From NCBI GenBank assembly GCA_033239005.1, contig BSQZ01000004.1:12219507-12283506 (forward strand): a stretch of DNA of 64,000 nt, written 5' to 3'. Within the stretch, counting starts at the first letter, position 1, and each line of letters opens with the position of its first letter. Under the pieces are notes generated by a model, which saw nothing but the letters and a program-made list of their open reading frames with translations, ran no database searches and was not told the DNA's origin. Positions 48,201 through 64,000 of this stretch are shown piece by piece. The stretch is from Lamellibrachia satsuma. Lineage: Eukaryota > Annelida > Polychaeta > Sabellida > Siboglinidae. The position numbers and the translations under genes were made by a program.

Positions 48201-50026
48201 CTGCCGGATAACTTATGATGAGGACCAACGCTACAAAACCTACAAGTGTGGGTGTCATAAGAGTGCATACACTTTAGAACACGACACAGTCAGATGCAGC
48301 CTGACTGGCCACAACAATCACAAATCTAGTTAGACACACAGGTCGTAGCATGTATGACGGGTTTTAAACACCAGTATCCTACTCCACAGCACTGTTTCTT
48401 ATTAACCAAAAACATTTTTTTTTCACAATGGAAACTGATTCCAATGCTTTGGCTAGCACTGATGTTGTCTGCTTGACCTTCCAGCACCATTTATTTGATG
48501 TTAACTGTGCAAAATAACTTGCACGGCATTATCTGCACCTCTAAACATGCAAATGCAGATACATGGATAGGTTTGATTAATATTTAATGGTTTAACTGTA
48601 TTTTGCTATATTCCATGATAACTGAAAATATAAGCCAATGACTGCATTCTGTCTCTGAGTTTCCGCCCAGATAACGTTTAATATCTAAAATGACAGTGAG
48701 TTTAGCATTCATCTATATTACGGCCCTTTGTTTATTTATTTATATCCTGATGGAACTCCAAATAACATTTTTAAGTGACAAAATGGTTGACATATTTGAC
48801 GAGTTGAACTGTGCAGTGTATATTGTCCAATGTATGGTGTAGCATTAAAAATGAAAATTGATTACAAAACATGCGGTGCTGCCATTTTGTGGCAGTAGCA
48901 AACAAAGATACTAATTGCACCGCTACCGACTAATGTTCGCTGGCATTGTACTGCTAACATGCTCGAGATTTGTGCCCGTATTCTCAAGACAAATATTCAA
49001 TAATTGTTATGATGGTTATAAAGTCATAGATACAAACTCAAGTCTTTTGAGAATGCGGGCCAAAGTTTGTTGTCCCTGACCTGGTTTCACAGCCAATTTC
49101 TGTTTTAATGCCGCCAGTAGTGGTGGTAGTGTCTAGTCTCTATTAGCATGGTCAGTGTCTTCAGTAGTGGTCACTTGTGGTCCACTGTAGAATCCTCCCT
49201 AGTGTTATTTGCATGATAATGTTGTTTCGTCTGTTGCACGTTACATATCATTGGTATGTCACGTCTTTCCTTTCCTCCTTAAACTTGTTAGAGAACCTTC
49301 CACGAGTGACTAGTTTTCCACTTACATCTGTTGTACAAGTCATGACTAGAATGCGGACTAGGTTAACACTGGAATGTCATGCATCATTCATGAGGGTTGT
49401 AACCTTTGTGGTCAAATTGTTATATCAAAACAAGGAATTATACATACAAGTTAAATATTGAGAATGTCCCAGCTGACCAGTCAAAACTCTAACATTTTGT
49501 GTTGCTTTCATTTAAACAAATAGTTTAACAAGGTTCAGTGGTTAACTGATGCAGAGCTGGGGGGGGGTTCGTATAATTAAAATGCCTCAATTATGTGAAC
49601 TTTTCAATTTCAAAGTGCATTTAAATTGACAATTATTGCAGTATATTTGCCAAAAATTGTGTTGCTAGGATTTATTTCCTGTGTATAAATATTTGGTGAC
49701 ATGGACAAAATGTTGTATATTTTTGTTAGGTATTATTATTTATTCACGACATGCAACCTTGTATTTGGAGGCCACCCTCCCAGTGCATTTATTTCTACAT
49801 AGTGCCATTGATGGTATTGGTTTATTTGAGGAAACTTATAAAGGTCTACTGTGGGTATAAGATGAATGCACTTGTGCAATTTCTTTCTAGTGTTCCTTTT
49901 TATGGCATGTTTACAAGTCTGTGTGTGTACTTTGATGTGTTGTAAACAAATATCTATCTTACACACAGAGGTAACCGTTGTTCTTTTTTCTGCAGCTGCA
50001 GCAACGATAGCTACAAGTGGCCCTGA
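9584..50026 (+). CDS. CELSR: Flamingo/CELSR adhesion GPCR, 3' portion (32 exons, 5' incomplete)
   Basis: Cadherin EGF LAG seven-pass receptor. The family mediates homophilic adhesion and planar cell polarity with Frizzled and Van Gogh at the plasma membrane, and guides axons. All 32 exons have AG acceptors and GT donors, and their phases join into one frame of 1787 residues, numbered here from the first complete codon. Domains: post-cadherin segment 1-119; EGF 120-177; EGF 178-219; EGF 220-about 290; LamG1 about 290-480; EGF about 485-525; LamG2 525-about 710; EGF about 710-731; EGF 732-770; laminin-EGF about 775-865; HRM about 875-935; GAIN about 947-1261 with the HLT cleavage site at 1247-1249; 7TM 1262-1512; tail 1513-1787. 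Fly and vertebrate orthologues are about 3000-3600 residues, so the cadherin repeats lie upstream of the window. No frameshift or internal stop was seen. The terminal exon is the least certain part. Confidence 0.97.
11902..11982. repeat. 20-bp tandem repeat, 4 copies
   Basis: Unit TATGTGTGTGGTATGATTAT repeated head to tail, ending in an ATT microsatellite. Confidence 0.88.
15503..16030. repeat. CCA-based 9/18-bp minisatellite
   Basis: Alternating ACCACCATC and ACCACTGTC blocks, densest at 15725-16030. Every frame is open, giving spurious poly-Thr/Val/Ser-Pro ORFs on both strands. Strong C/G strand skew. Confidence 0.93.
17254..17531. mobile_element. Possible decayed pogo/Tigger-like MITE
   Basis: The right end reads (reverse complement) CTACAGTGGACACCGCTTAA, a pogo-type terminus beginning CAGT next to TA. 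Internal GAATC...CTTAAT motifs recur in both halves. The left end is weak (GTCCACTTGACAGGATCA). Confidence 0.4.
17819..17993 (+). CDS. CELSR: CELSR exon: first EGF-like domain
   Basis: Begins [20 protein letters not shown] and contains [19 protein letters not shown], the long-loop first EGF typical of CELSR, with six cysteines. Acceptor TTGCAG ends at 17818. Donor GTGAGC starts at 17994 inside the glycine codon. It follows a 7.9-kb intron. Confidence 0.96.
18282..18545. mobile_element. pogo/Tigger-like transposon end fragment
   Basis: TA precedes CAGTAGTACCTGCCTTCAAC, a pogo/Tigger-type terminus. Positions 18405-18540 are clearly homologous to 62290-62430 (shared ...AGGTGTTC, TGCCACCAGGG and CTTATACGGCAATATGCAG), so both belong to one repeat family. 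An (AT)n tract follows directly. Confidence 0.65.
18553..18607. repeat. (AT)n microsatellite
   Basis: About 27 AT dinucleotides. Similar but shorter or interrupted AT tracts occur near 17645-17671, 18142-18158 and 35372-35412. Confidence 0.95.
19070..19195 (+). CDS. CELSR: CELSR exon: second EGF-like domain
   Basis: A canonical EGF module, [13 protein letters not shown] followed by GGYTCQC, preceded by [11 protein letters not shown]. Phase 1 at both ends, so the exon is symmetric and could be skipped in frame. Acceptor TTGCAG, donor GTAAAC. Confidence 0.95.
21775..22073 (+). mobile_element. tRNA-derived SINE, copy 1
   Basis: The head resembles a tRNA: GGGGCACGATGGCATACCGG with a box-A-like TGGCATACCGGTTAGAAGG, box-B-like GGTTTCAAATCCC and a closing GCCCC. 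A body follows with GTTCACTCAGCTGTA, GAACAGG and GTGAAGTGTAAAG, ending CTATACAAGAACGTACC then T7. The body is shared with 27875-28113. It ends about 110 bases before the exon at 22187. Confidence 0.8.
22187..22463 (+). CDS. CELSR: CELSR exon: third EGF-like domain and start of LamG1
   Basis: Encodes a divergent Cys-rich EGF ([23 protein letters not shown]) and then the LamG1 start: [20 protein letters not shown]. The same order, with ARSFPPSSFVMF-type sequence, occurs in vertebrate CELSR. Enters with two bases of a split Gly codon; donor GTAAGT starts at 22464. Confidence 0.94.
22537..22681. repeat. (AT)n microsatellite cluster
   Basis: AT tracts near 22527-22602 and 22649-22681, with short ATCT and ATT-rich interruptions, just after the exon ending 22463. 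Confidence 0.93.
23330..23978. mobile_element. piggyBac-like MITE, 649 bp
   Basis: Flanked on both sides by TTAA (23326-23329 and 23979-23982). The ends are CCCATTAGGCCC and, inverted, CCCATTAGAGCCC. TTAA duplication with CCC-starting termini is typical of piggyBac. No transposase ORF, so it is non-autonomous. Confidence 0.75.
24083..24291. mobile_element. Short MITE with 18-bp inverted repeats
   Basis: AAAAAGCTGGTTTACATG at 24083-24100 is matched, imperfectly, by the reverse complement of 24274-24291. The short length and absence of an ORF fit a MITE. AAACT occurs next to both ends and may be a target duplication. Superfamily not assigned. Confidence 0.65.
26294..26479. repeat. Compound (GT)n/(AT)n microsatellite with 100-bp duplication
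   Basis: TG/AT tracts. The segment ATATTCATATATATATGTAT...GTAATTGT occurs twice (about 26322 and 26406). Spurious Tyr-Ile ORFs arise on both strands. Confidence 0.92.
26818..27022 (+). CDS. CELSR: CELSR exon: laminin G domain 1, middle
   Basis: Contains the LamG core: [16 protein letters not shown], then [13 protein letters not shown]. The family motif is LLFYNGR-NEKHDF and SDGQWH. Acceptor TTGTAG, donor GTAAGT at 27023, ending in phase 0. Confidence 0.96.
27053..27279. repeat. 45-bp minisatellite, about 5 copies
   Basis: Unit includes AGGAAGAGTAGCAAGAAGCC and AGATGATGTGGGCAGGTCAC. It starts about 30 bases after the CELSR donor at 27023 and is intronic. Confidence 0.9.
27727..27839 (+). CDS. 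CELSR: CELSR exon: laminin G domain 1, continued
   Basis: Encodes [16 protein letters not shown] and then QIGNYSCA, matching the LamG1 region with AEIGNYSCA in vertebrates. Acceptor CCGCAG, donor GTAAGT at 27840, ending in phase 2. Confidence 0.94.
27875..28113 (+). mobile_element. tRNA-derived SINE, copy 2
   Basis: Shares with 21775-22073 the box-B-like GTTTCGAATCC, GTTCACTCAGCTGTA, GAGAAGTCGAGTTGGC, GAACAGG, GTGAAGTGTAAAGC and ATACAAGAAC. The tRNA head is more degraded. It sits inside the 434-bp intron 27840-28273, making up over half of it. Confidence 0.8.
28274..28518 (+). CDS. CELSR: CELSR exon: LamG1 end and start of next EGF
   Basis: Motifs [33 protein letters not shown] and [10 protein letters not shown] are the C-terminal LamG strand and disulfide. 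The following ESVCKHGG opens the EGF that separates LamG1 from LamG2. Acceptor CACAG, donor GTATGT at 28519, ending in phase 1. Confidence 0.96.
29000..29074 (+). CDS. CELSR: CELSR exon: remainder of EGF between LamG domains
   Basis: A 75-bp exon in phase 1 at both ends, encoding [20 protein letters not shown] then DCSQ. It completes the EGF begun in the previous exon. Acceptor TTTCAG, donor GTAAGT at 29075. The Asp/Asn of the hydroxylation consensus is Glu here. Confidence 0.94.
29566..29735 (+). CDS. CELSR: CELSR exon: laminin G domain 2, first part
   Basis: Encodes [20 protein letters not shown] followed by [17 protein letters not shown], the start of LamG2 (compare PWYLGLAFRTR in vertebrates). 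The acceptor is CTACAG and the donor GTTAGT at 29736, ending in phase 0. Confidence 0.95.
30044..30170. repeat. About 20-bp degenerate tandem repeat
   Basis: Units such as GTGTGTTTTACCAATGAATG repeat about six times with variants, ending just before the acceptor of the exon at 30176. Confidence 0.75.
30176..30322 (+). CDS. CELSR: CELSR exon: laminin G domain 2, middle
   Basis: Begins MVNGFIHY and includes [12 protein letters not shown], the LamG motif with the conserved Trp and His, then [11 protein letters not shown]. Acceptor TTGTAG, donor GTGAGG at 30323. Phase 0 at both ends. Confidence 0.95.
30523..30645 (+). CDS. CELSR: CELSR exon: laminin G domain 2, late part
   Basis: Encodes [20 protein letters not shown] followed by LKGCIE, the final LamG strand with its Cys (compare VGGLP and GLVGCIQ). 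Acceptor CTCCAG, donor GTGGGT at 30646. Phase 0 at both ends. Confidence 0.95.
30848..31025 (+). CDS. CELSR: CELSR exon: end of LamG2 and start of an EGF
   Basis: Begins NARVGNN, continues with [13 protein letters not shown] (LamG2 end, compare VNAEPGC), then [20 protein letters not shown], an EGF. Donor GTACTC at 31026 falls in the Gly codon, phase 1. Confidence 0.95.
31305..31660. repeat. 16-bp minisatellite, about 22 copies
   Basis: Unit GTCAGTACTGGTTGGT with GTC/GCC variants. Because 16 is not a multiple of three, each frame cycles through all three readings, yet all stay open, producing three overlapping artefact ORFs. One (31303-32028) runs on over the exon at 31759 in the wrong frame. 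Confidence 0.95.
31759..32024 (+). CDS. CELSR: CELSR exon: EGF and first half of laminin-type EGF
   Basis: Encodes an EGF ([18 protein letters not shown], then GYKCVCPKH), followed by [18 protein letters not shown] and [15 protein letters not shown]. The last part is the laminin-EGF start, nearly identical in form to CELSR of other animals. Acceptor CTACAG, donor GTAATG at 32025. Confidence 0.97.
32242..33075 (+). mobile_element. 5'-truncated non-LTR retrotransposon (CR1/L2-like LINE)
   Basis: An unbroken 238-codon ORF (32242-32958) encodes the C-terminal part of a reverse transcriptase: [49 protein letters not shown], then [28 protein letters not shown] and WNKL. These motifs are typical of CR1/L2/Jockey-type elements. 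The catalytic YADD region and everything 5' are missing. The 3' end carries three to four copies of GTTAAATCTT, as many CR1/L2 tails do. It lies in a CELSR intron in the same orientation, and the intact frame points to a recent insertion. Confidence 0.88.
33115..33495 (+). CDS. CELSR: CELSR exon: laminin-EGF end and hormone-receptor motif
   Basis: [18 protein letters not shown] and [17 protein letters not shown] complete the laminin-[34 protein letters not shown] and the following Trp and Cys residues form the HRM domain. The exon directly follows the intron carrying the LINE at 32242. Acceptor TTGTAG, donor GTTAGT at 33496. Confidence 0.97.
33690..34015 (+). mobile_element. Decayed LINE 3' end with internal 18-bp repeat
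   Basis: [12 protein letters not shown] resembles the last residues of CR1/L2 reverse-transcriptase ORFs. The following tail, ATTTAGGCACAAAAGAAGTG then TTATTTTATTATTAA, matches the tail at 40190-40230. An 18-bp repeat lies just upstream (33733-33830). Confidence 0.5.
33733..33830. repeat. 18-bp tandem repeat, about 5 copies
   Basis: Unit AGGTCAGCTCTTAGTGCC, one copy with TTCC. Confidence 0.88.
34101..34310 (+). CDS. CELSR: CELSR exon: GAIN domain, first part
   Basis: Helical GAIN subdomain A sequence: [20 protein letters not shown], then [20 protein letters not shown] and HTQDRNFIQ. The vertebrate counterpart includes LLAHLLAFESHQQGFGL and ATQDAHF. Acceptor TTTCAG, donor GTAAGG at 34311. 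Phase 0 at both ends. Confidence 0.95.
34311..34450. repeat. 32-bp degenerate tandem repeat
   Basis: Units such as CATACAGGTAGGGGCACCTG then GGGCACAATGGG, spaced 32 bp (34359, 34391, 34423), directly after the CELSR donor at 34311. Confidence 0.82.
35073..35256 (+). CDS. CELSR: CELSR exon: GAIN domain, second part
   Basis: Encodes [20 protein letters not shown] followed by [13 protein letters not shown]. The latter matches the family motif LEEYAATLARNM. Acceptor TTTCAG, donor GTGAGT at 35257, ending in phase 1. Confidence 0.95.
35381..36750. repeat. AT-rich 25/30/31-bp minisatellite, about 45 copies
   Basis: Unit GATATGGGAAGTTTCCTATA plus ATTATGATTA, with length variants ending GATTAT or truncated. 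An (AT)n run at about 36206-36281 interrupts it. The core GGAAGTTTCC is nearly palindromic and ATAATTAT is a palindrome. It occupies over half of the intron 35257-37868. Confidence 0.95.
36850..37760. repeat. 39-bp minisatellite with higher-order structure, about 23 copies
   Basis: Unit AGTATCAGTGTCACATCTGT plus GTGACAAGTTACTGAACAG. The last third has a different variant (CTGCGTGGTAAGTT, AAATTATC) arranged as a duplicated 117-bp trimer and then a 78-bp dimer. Being 39 bp long it leaves frames open on both strands (316 codons on +), but these are artefacts. Seven units contain GTAAGT, the consensus splice donor. Confidence 0.95.
37869..38012 (+). CDS. CELSR: CELSR exon: GAIN domain, third part
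   Basis: Encodes [20 protein letters not shown] and then [10 protein letters not shown], corresponding to vertebrate MLSIDRM and HVLLPSQ. Acceptor CTGCAG, donor GTTGGT at 38013. Phase 1 at both ends. It lies immediately 3' of an intron filled with minisatellites. Confidence 0.92.
38378..38474 (+). CDS. CELSR: CELSR exon: GAIN domain, fourth part
   Basis: Encodes [20 protein letters not shown] (compare LVYRTLGGLLPAQF). The acceptor chosen is TTTGTAG ending at 38377. A stronger upstream acceptor ending at 38182 would extend the exon in frame by 65 codons. Donor GTGAGA at 38475, phase 2. Confidence 0.88.
38864..39031 (+). CDS. CELSR: CELSR exon: GAIN domain, subdomain B
   Basis: [19 protein letters not shown], then [20 protein letters not shown] and W. 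This matches NPVMNSPVVSVAVF and LEFRLLQTANRSKAICVQW of vertebrates, including the first GPS cysteine. Acceptor GACAG, donor GTCAGT at 39032. Confidence 0.95.
39496..39637 (+). CDS. CELSR: CELSR exon: GPS autoproteolysis site
   Basis: Contains WSLDGCKVV and [14 protein letters not shown]. The HL|T triad (residues 1247-1249; scissile bond between 39598 and 39599) has the His and Thr needed for GAIN self-cleavage. The freed TSFGILMD would be the tethered agonist. Family knowledge: some vertebrate CELSRs have lost this triad. Acceptor CACAG, donor GTGAGT at 39638. Confidence 0.96.
39838..40235 (+). mobile_element. Decayed LINE 3' end, same family as 33690-34015
   Basis: [17 protein letters not shown] then TAFYKNFM is the usual end of a non-LTR reverse-transcriptase ORF (W-N-x-L-P then F-K). 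The later GATTTAGGCACGATAGAAGT resembles the tail at 33970. No intact frame. Confidence 0.5.
40372..40578 (+). CDS. CELSR: CELSR exon: transmembrane helices 1 and 2
   Basis: TM1 is [20 protein letters not shown]. The loop [13 protein letters not shown] leads to [20 protein letters not shown], which is TM2 of an adhesion-class GPCR. The acceptor is TTGCAG and the donor GTAACC at 40579. Phase 0 at both ends. Confidence 0.96.
40938..41091 (+). CDS. CELSR: CELSR exon: transmembrane helix 3
   Basis: [20 protein letters not shown] followed by [11 protein letters not shown] and [12 protein letters not shown]. Cys1333 at the top of TM3 is expected to pair with the ECL2 cysteine in the exon at 41928. 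Acceptor TTCCAG, donor GTCAGT at 41092, phase 1. Confidence 0.96.
41294..41360 (+). CDS. CELSR: CELSR exon: transmembrane helix 4
   Basis: Encodes [20 protein letters not shown]. The vertebrate counterpart reads VPAVLLGLAVGLDPEGYGN. Acceptor TTGCAG, donor GTGAGT at 41361, phase 2. Confidence 0.95.
41928..41994 (+). CDS. CELSR: CELSR exon: extracellular loop 2 and start of TM5
   Basis: Encodes [20 protein letters not shown], with the ECL2 Cys-Trp pair diagnostic of adhesion GPCRs and the WSFAGPV motif shared with vertebrate CELSR. Acceptor CCACAG, donor GTTAGT at 41995. Confidence 0.95.
42239..42327 (+). CDS. CELSR: CELSR exon: TM5 end and intracellular loop 3
   Basis: [20 protein letters not shown], then an acidic [10 protein letters not shown] that forms the third intracellular loop. 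Acceptor TTACAG, donor GTGCGT at 42328, phase 2. Confidence 0.92.
42516..42684 (+). CDS. CELSR: CELSR exon: transmembrane helices 6 and 7
   Basis: [20 protein letters not shown] is TM6 with the WVFGVLAVN signature. [20 protein letters not shown] is TM7. YVLLNKN leads into the tail. Acceptor TTCCAG, donor GTACGT at 42685, phase 0. Confidence 0.96.
42917..42962. repeat. 22-bp tandem duplication
   Basis: CATTTACCATATGATAACAG then AA, present twice in the intron after the TM6-7 exon. Confidence 0.85.
43300..43392 (+). CDS. CELSR: CELSR exon: juxtamembrane cytoplasmic tail
   Basis: Encodes [20 protein letters not shown] and then [10 protein letters not shown]. It is basic, as expected just inside TM7, then Ser-rich. 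Acceptor AATAG, donor GTACGT at 43393. Phase 0 at both ends. Confidence 0.93.
43794..44058 (+). CDS. CELSR: CELSR exon: Ser/Thr/Gly- and Pro/Tyr-rich cytoplasmic tail
   Basis: Low-complexity tail: [20 protein letters not shown], then [18 protein letters not shown], then repeated Pro-Tyr motifs (YDYPP, PPYGYN). Vertebrate CELSR tails have a comparable Ser-rich run after an NNTALFEESG-type motif. Acceptor AACAG, donor GTAGGT at 44059, phase 1. Confidence 0.9.
44515..44679 (+). CDS. CELSR: CELSR exon: acidic SDSDSD cytoplasmic segment
   Basis: [19 protein letters not shown], then [16 protein letters not shown]. The [10 protein letters not shown] core is shared with vertebrate CELSR tails and confirms the exon. 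Acceptor ACCAG, donor GTGGGT at 44680, phase 1. Confidence 0.95.
45459..45599 (+). CDS. CELSR: CELSR exon: cytoplasmic tail with LWP and NILK motifs
   Basis: [20 protein letters not shown] and later SSQRNILKG. The QRNILK stretch resembles QRKGILKN in vertebrate tails. Acceptor TTGTAG, donor GTAAGT at 45600, phase 1. Confidence 0.88.
45836..46320. other. CpG-rich intronic block
   Basis: CpG dinucleotides (e.g. GCCGTGCGCGCGCG, TTTACGTACCG, TTACGTAACG) are far denser here than in the surrounding introns. No coding family was recognised and no clear terminal repeats seen. It could be a young mobile insert or an intronic regulatory or promoter region. Confidence 0.4.
46523..46655 (+). CDS. CELSR: CELSR exon: distal cytoplasmic tail
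   Basis: [20 protein letters not shown], then [17 protein letters not shown] and SITSDS. Acceptor ATCCAG. Donor GTGAGT begins at 46656 and overlaps an in-frame TGA (46657-46659), so an unspliced transcript would end SDSE. Phase 2. Confidence 0.85.
47145..47243. repeat. 24-bp tandem repeat, 4 copies
   Basis: Unit TTTTGACAGTGATAACCGTC then ATGC, copies at exact 24-bp spacing. Confidence 0.88.
47405..47417 (+). CDS. CELSR: CELSR alternative terminal exon candidate (coding part)
   Basis: A CTAAC branch-like motif about 25-30 bases upstream and TTGTTGCCTTGCAG precede 47405. Joined to the exon ending 46655, it gives SDSELHV and stop TAA at 47415-47417. An AATAAA at 47577-47582 could end this transcript. 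The ending L-H-V would suit a class II PDZ ligand. This is inference only. Confidence 0.3.
47882..47990. repeat. 29-bp tandem repeat, about 4 copies
   Basis: Unit CCCGTTACACTCACATAACT then GTCCCTCCT, with minor variants in the first copy. Confidence 0.88.
49996..50026 (+). CDS. CELSR: CELSR candidate terminal exon with stop codon
   Basis: A strong pyrimidine tract (TTCTTTTTTCTGCAG, ending 49995) precedes a phase-compatible reading that gives [13 protein letters not shown] and stop TGA at 50024-50026. A second CAG six bases on (CTGCAGCTGCAG) would drop two residues. A long, otherwise geneless stretch with poly(A) signals follows, as expected of a 3' UTR. An alternative last exon at 47405 is also possible. 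Confidence 0.55.
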
Positions 50027-51640
50027 GCCAGGGCGTTGATCCGGGGTAAAGACTCACTGGTGCTGTCCTCTACGCCCCCATCCAGGTAGCACTGAAGTCT
50101 CGTGGCACGGTGCTGCTAGAAACAAACCTGTTGGCAGTGATGTTGACAACTACCCTCTCGTGGGGTGTTTCAGAGAGCAAGGGTGCTCACAGAGTGGACT
50201 AATAAGCCCTTTCAAGGTAGAATCTCCTGAGGGCAAGATTCTGCCAGCAGCGAGCGCTGGTGTGCGTCGCATCATTCCAGAATGAGTCGTGTTCCGAGAT
50301 CGTCTCGCACTCTCGGAAAGTGATTTCCCATTGTGATCTCGTGCTGTGTGACATAGATAGGTCATGAACTCTTCCTGCTGTGTACATTGCTTTAAGCATG
50401 TTTGGTTGCTATGGTAACCAGTGACTTTTTAAGTTCAATGCATCACCAAGACCTAACCTGAAGGACAAGATGTTGGAGCCTGCATAATATTTGACAACAC
50501 AAATCATCTTATTGCAGGAATGTGTTTACATCCATTCTCTTTGTTTCTGTATGTATATTATGAATCATCGGTGTCTTTCCAAAGCTTCTAGTAGTAGCTT
50601 AACGACTGTTGATTGTGTATATTATTTTATTGAAGTGGTTATATGCCCAACCAATTAGCGGATTTTCCCCAAAGTTCCTTTTTATCCTGCTTTTGCGTGT
50701 TTCGAAGGCAACCATCAGTCTGATCCTGTCGACCCTCCATTGTTCATAATAAACGCGCTAAATATCTGTGGGCATCCATCTTGTAGGTCCGTACAATGGT
50801 TGGGCAGATATTCTCTTCCTTATTTTATTGAACTATTGGTGTGAAACATTGTTGGACAGACATGATGCTAAAGGTCTAATGTGTCCAATGTTTGTGTATA
50901 GTATGCCTAGTGTACATTTTATTATCGCTGTCCAGTGAGACGTCCCTTTTTATGCGAGGGAAAGGAACCAAATCATGTCTTTGTCTCAAGATCAATGGTT
51001 GTTTTAGACATTTAAAAAATGTCCTTACCACAATCAGTTTCATAAAGATGGTAGTTTGTTGTAACAAGCTTTCTAATTGTAATATTGTCTCATTCTACAT
51101 TAAAAATATTTGTTGTCTATTTTCTATCATTACACTAAATATATGAAAATACCTTATACATTTGTCACTAGTAACAGTAAAATATGTTTATATTGAATTT
51201 TCTACCAAATGCATTGTATGTTTCTGTCCAAGACTAAACGCTTTATGTATAGGGTGTATATATAAAATGTGAAAATGGGCTGTAAATCTCATGATTCCTT
51301 TTTACGATGAATTTTCTTCTATGCGATATTCAAATTTTTTAGAGAAATATTTCTGTTGTTCAATAGAATGGATATTGTGTGCAGCCAATATTTTGATGCA
51401 AACAGATATCTGTATTCTTTTGTGGAACGACTGTCAACTCTCCAGTTACGCATAGCAACTTACACGAAACCACTGCAGATGGTGATCAAGTCTTGTATAA
51501 AATATCTCCATAGAAATTGTCACCCGACTGCTAGACGACTATTATGAGATGCGTGCTTATGTTTCTTGACATGTATTTTATATGTATCATATTCTGACAA
51601 GTTGTTTTTTTACAATAAATGTGTCATGTAAGTAATTGCT
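50027..51640 (+). other. CELSR: Probable CELSR 3' untranslated region
   Basis: No conserved coding sequence is seen. Two AATAAA signals occur on the + strand, at 50748-50753 and 51614-51619. The second is followed by a GT-rich stretch, so the longest transcript probably ends near 51635. Extent is inferred. Confidence 0.55.
51614..51619 (+). promoter_or_regulatory. Poly(A) signal AATAAA, distal, CELSR
   Basis: Canonical AATAAA followed within about 30 bases by the GT-rich TTGCTGGTTGTCTTGTG. Another AATAAA at 50748-50753 may be used for a shorter 3' UTR. Confidence 0.55.
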
Positions 51641-52070
51641 GGTTGTCTTGTGATACTAGATGCCACTAATCCTGGTGGTGGTTTCATGAAACGTTCGTAT
51701 ACGGATAACCAGTCAGTCGTATACATTTATGAAATATACCTACATCAAACAAAATCTGCCCGGACTTGCCGGAAATCTACTTAAGAACTTCTGCTATACC
51801 GCTGCTATAAGTGTGCCATATATGTAAAAAAAAATTGCATTGCATATGGGACATCTGTATGATGTGGCATGTCTTGATATGTAGGAATGCAACATTAGTT
51901 TAACTGATCCACCACCAACGTTTTTGATCCATGTGAACGAAACAATTAAAATAAGCAGAATTGAATAACATGTCATTTGTTGACAACTTTTAATTTGTTG
52001 ACAATTGTCCTGTAAGTACAAATATCACTTAGCTAGAGACCAAACCAAACTTGTTGACACAACGCAACAA
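51641..52070. other. Convergent intergenic spacer between CELSR and PMPCB
   Basis: About 0.4 kb between the two predicted cleavage sites. No ORF of note. It contains repeated CGTATAC motifs around 51695-51725 and no recognisable promoter. Confidence 0.5.
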
Positions 52071-52087
52071 GATCAGTCCATAAATGA

Positions 52088-52093
52088 TTTATT
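52088..52093 (-). promoter_or_regulatory. Poly(A) signal AATAAA, PMPCB
   Basis: TTTATT on the + strand is AATAAA on the - strand, about 250 bases beyond the PMPCB stop codon. This distance is reasonable for its 3' UTR (52342 down to about 52070). Confidence 0.55.
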
Positions 52094-52341
52094 GTACAGT
52101 CTCTAAAGAGTTCCATCCGCCCCGTTTGGGGCATACAAATGTATTCACACACGTCCCACTATTAACCCTGCCTTAGTGTAAACCCCCCAATTCTGTCCAT
52201 TAGTTCTCCTCGTTGGCCATGAAACCTTGTGGCGAGAATGTCAATGCTGTGTCATCGTCATCGATGCAGTGTCATCAACAAAGCGACAGTGACACTCCCG
52301 ATGAATGTGGTGATCTTGAAGTACGACTAACTCGTCCATCC

Positions 52342-64000
<11,659 letters not shown>

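Larger units (their letters stand above)
46656..49995. other. Last CELSR intron or alternative 3' UTR, 3.3 kb
   Basis: No conserved exon except the short alternative terminal candidate at 47405. It contains a 24-bp repeat (47145) and a 29-bp repeat (47882). Confidence 0.6.

Overview
This is intron-rich animal nuclear DNA, with AT-rich noncoding sequence, GT-AG introns and many tandem repeats and transposon relics. Nothing in it is bacterial, viral or plasmid-like. The proteins are clearly bilaterian. The intron density, short minisatellites, tRNA-derived SINEs and CR1/L2-like LINEs suggest a lophotrochozoan, perhaps a mollusc, but I cannot fix the species.

Two conserved genes converge tail to tail. 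On the + strand, positions 9584-50026 hold the 3' half of a Flamingo/Starry night (CELSR) atypical cadherin and adhesion GPCR. I rebuilt 32 exons whose splice phases chain without a break, giving 1787 residues from just after the last cadherin repeat to a stop codon. The domain order is: post-cadherin segment, EGF, EGF, EGF, LamG, EGF, LamG, EGF, EGF, laminin-EGF, hormone-receptor motif, GAIN with an intact HLT autoproteolysis site, seven transmembrane helices, and a Ser- and acid-rich cytoplasmic tail. The cadherin repeats and the start codon lie upstream of the window. On the - strand, positions 63597-52342 hold 11 exons of the mitochondrial processing peptidase beta subunit (PMPCB): 410 residues including the HFLEH zinc motif and the C-terminus. 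The transit peptide and first exon(s) lie beyond position 64000. About 0.4 kb separates the two predicted poly(A) sites.

Layout: 1-9583 is noncoding, probably a large CELSR intron with short minisatellites. 9584-31025 holds the EGF and LamG exons with long introns carrying microsatellites, two related SINEs, a piggyBac-like MITE and another MITE. 31026-40371 holds the EGF, HRM and GAIN exons with several minisatellites, a fairly intact 5'-truncated LINE and two decayed LINE tails. 40372-50026 holds the 7TM and tail exons, followed by a long 3' UTR. 52342-63597 is PMPCB, whose 4.3-kb intron is mostly a 42-bp minisatellite of nearly 90 copies and which also contains a roughly 1-kb CpG-rich pogo/Tigger-like element.

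The genes act in unrelated processes: planar cell polarity and adhesion signalling at the cell surface, versus presequence cleavage in the mitochondrial matrix. Their adjacency looks incidental. I found no novel operon-like or defence-like system. The most notable points are the repeat-dominated introns with embedded consensus splice motifs, possible alternative CELSR C-termini, a possible in-frame 65-residue GAIN insertion, and several unannotated transposon families.
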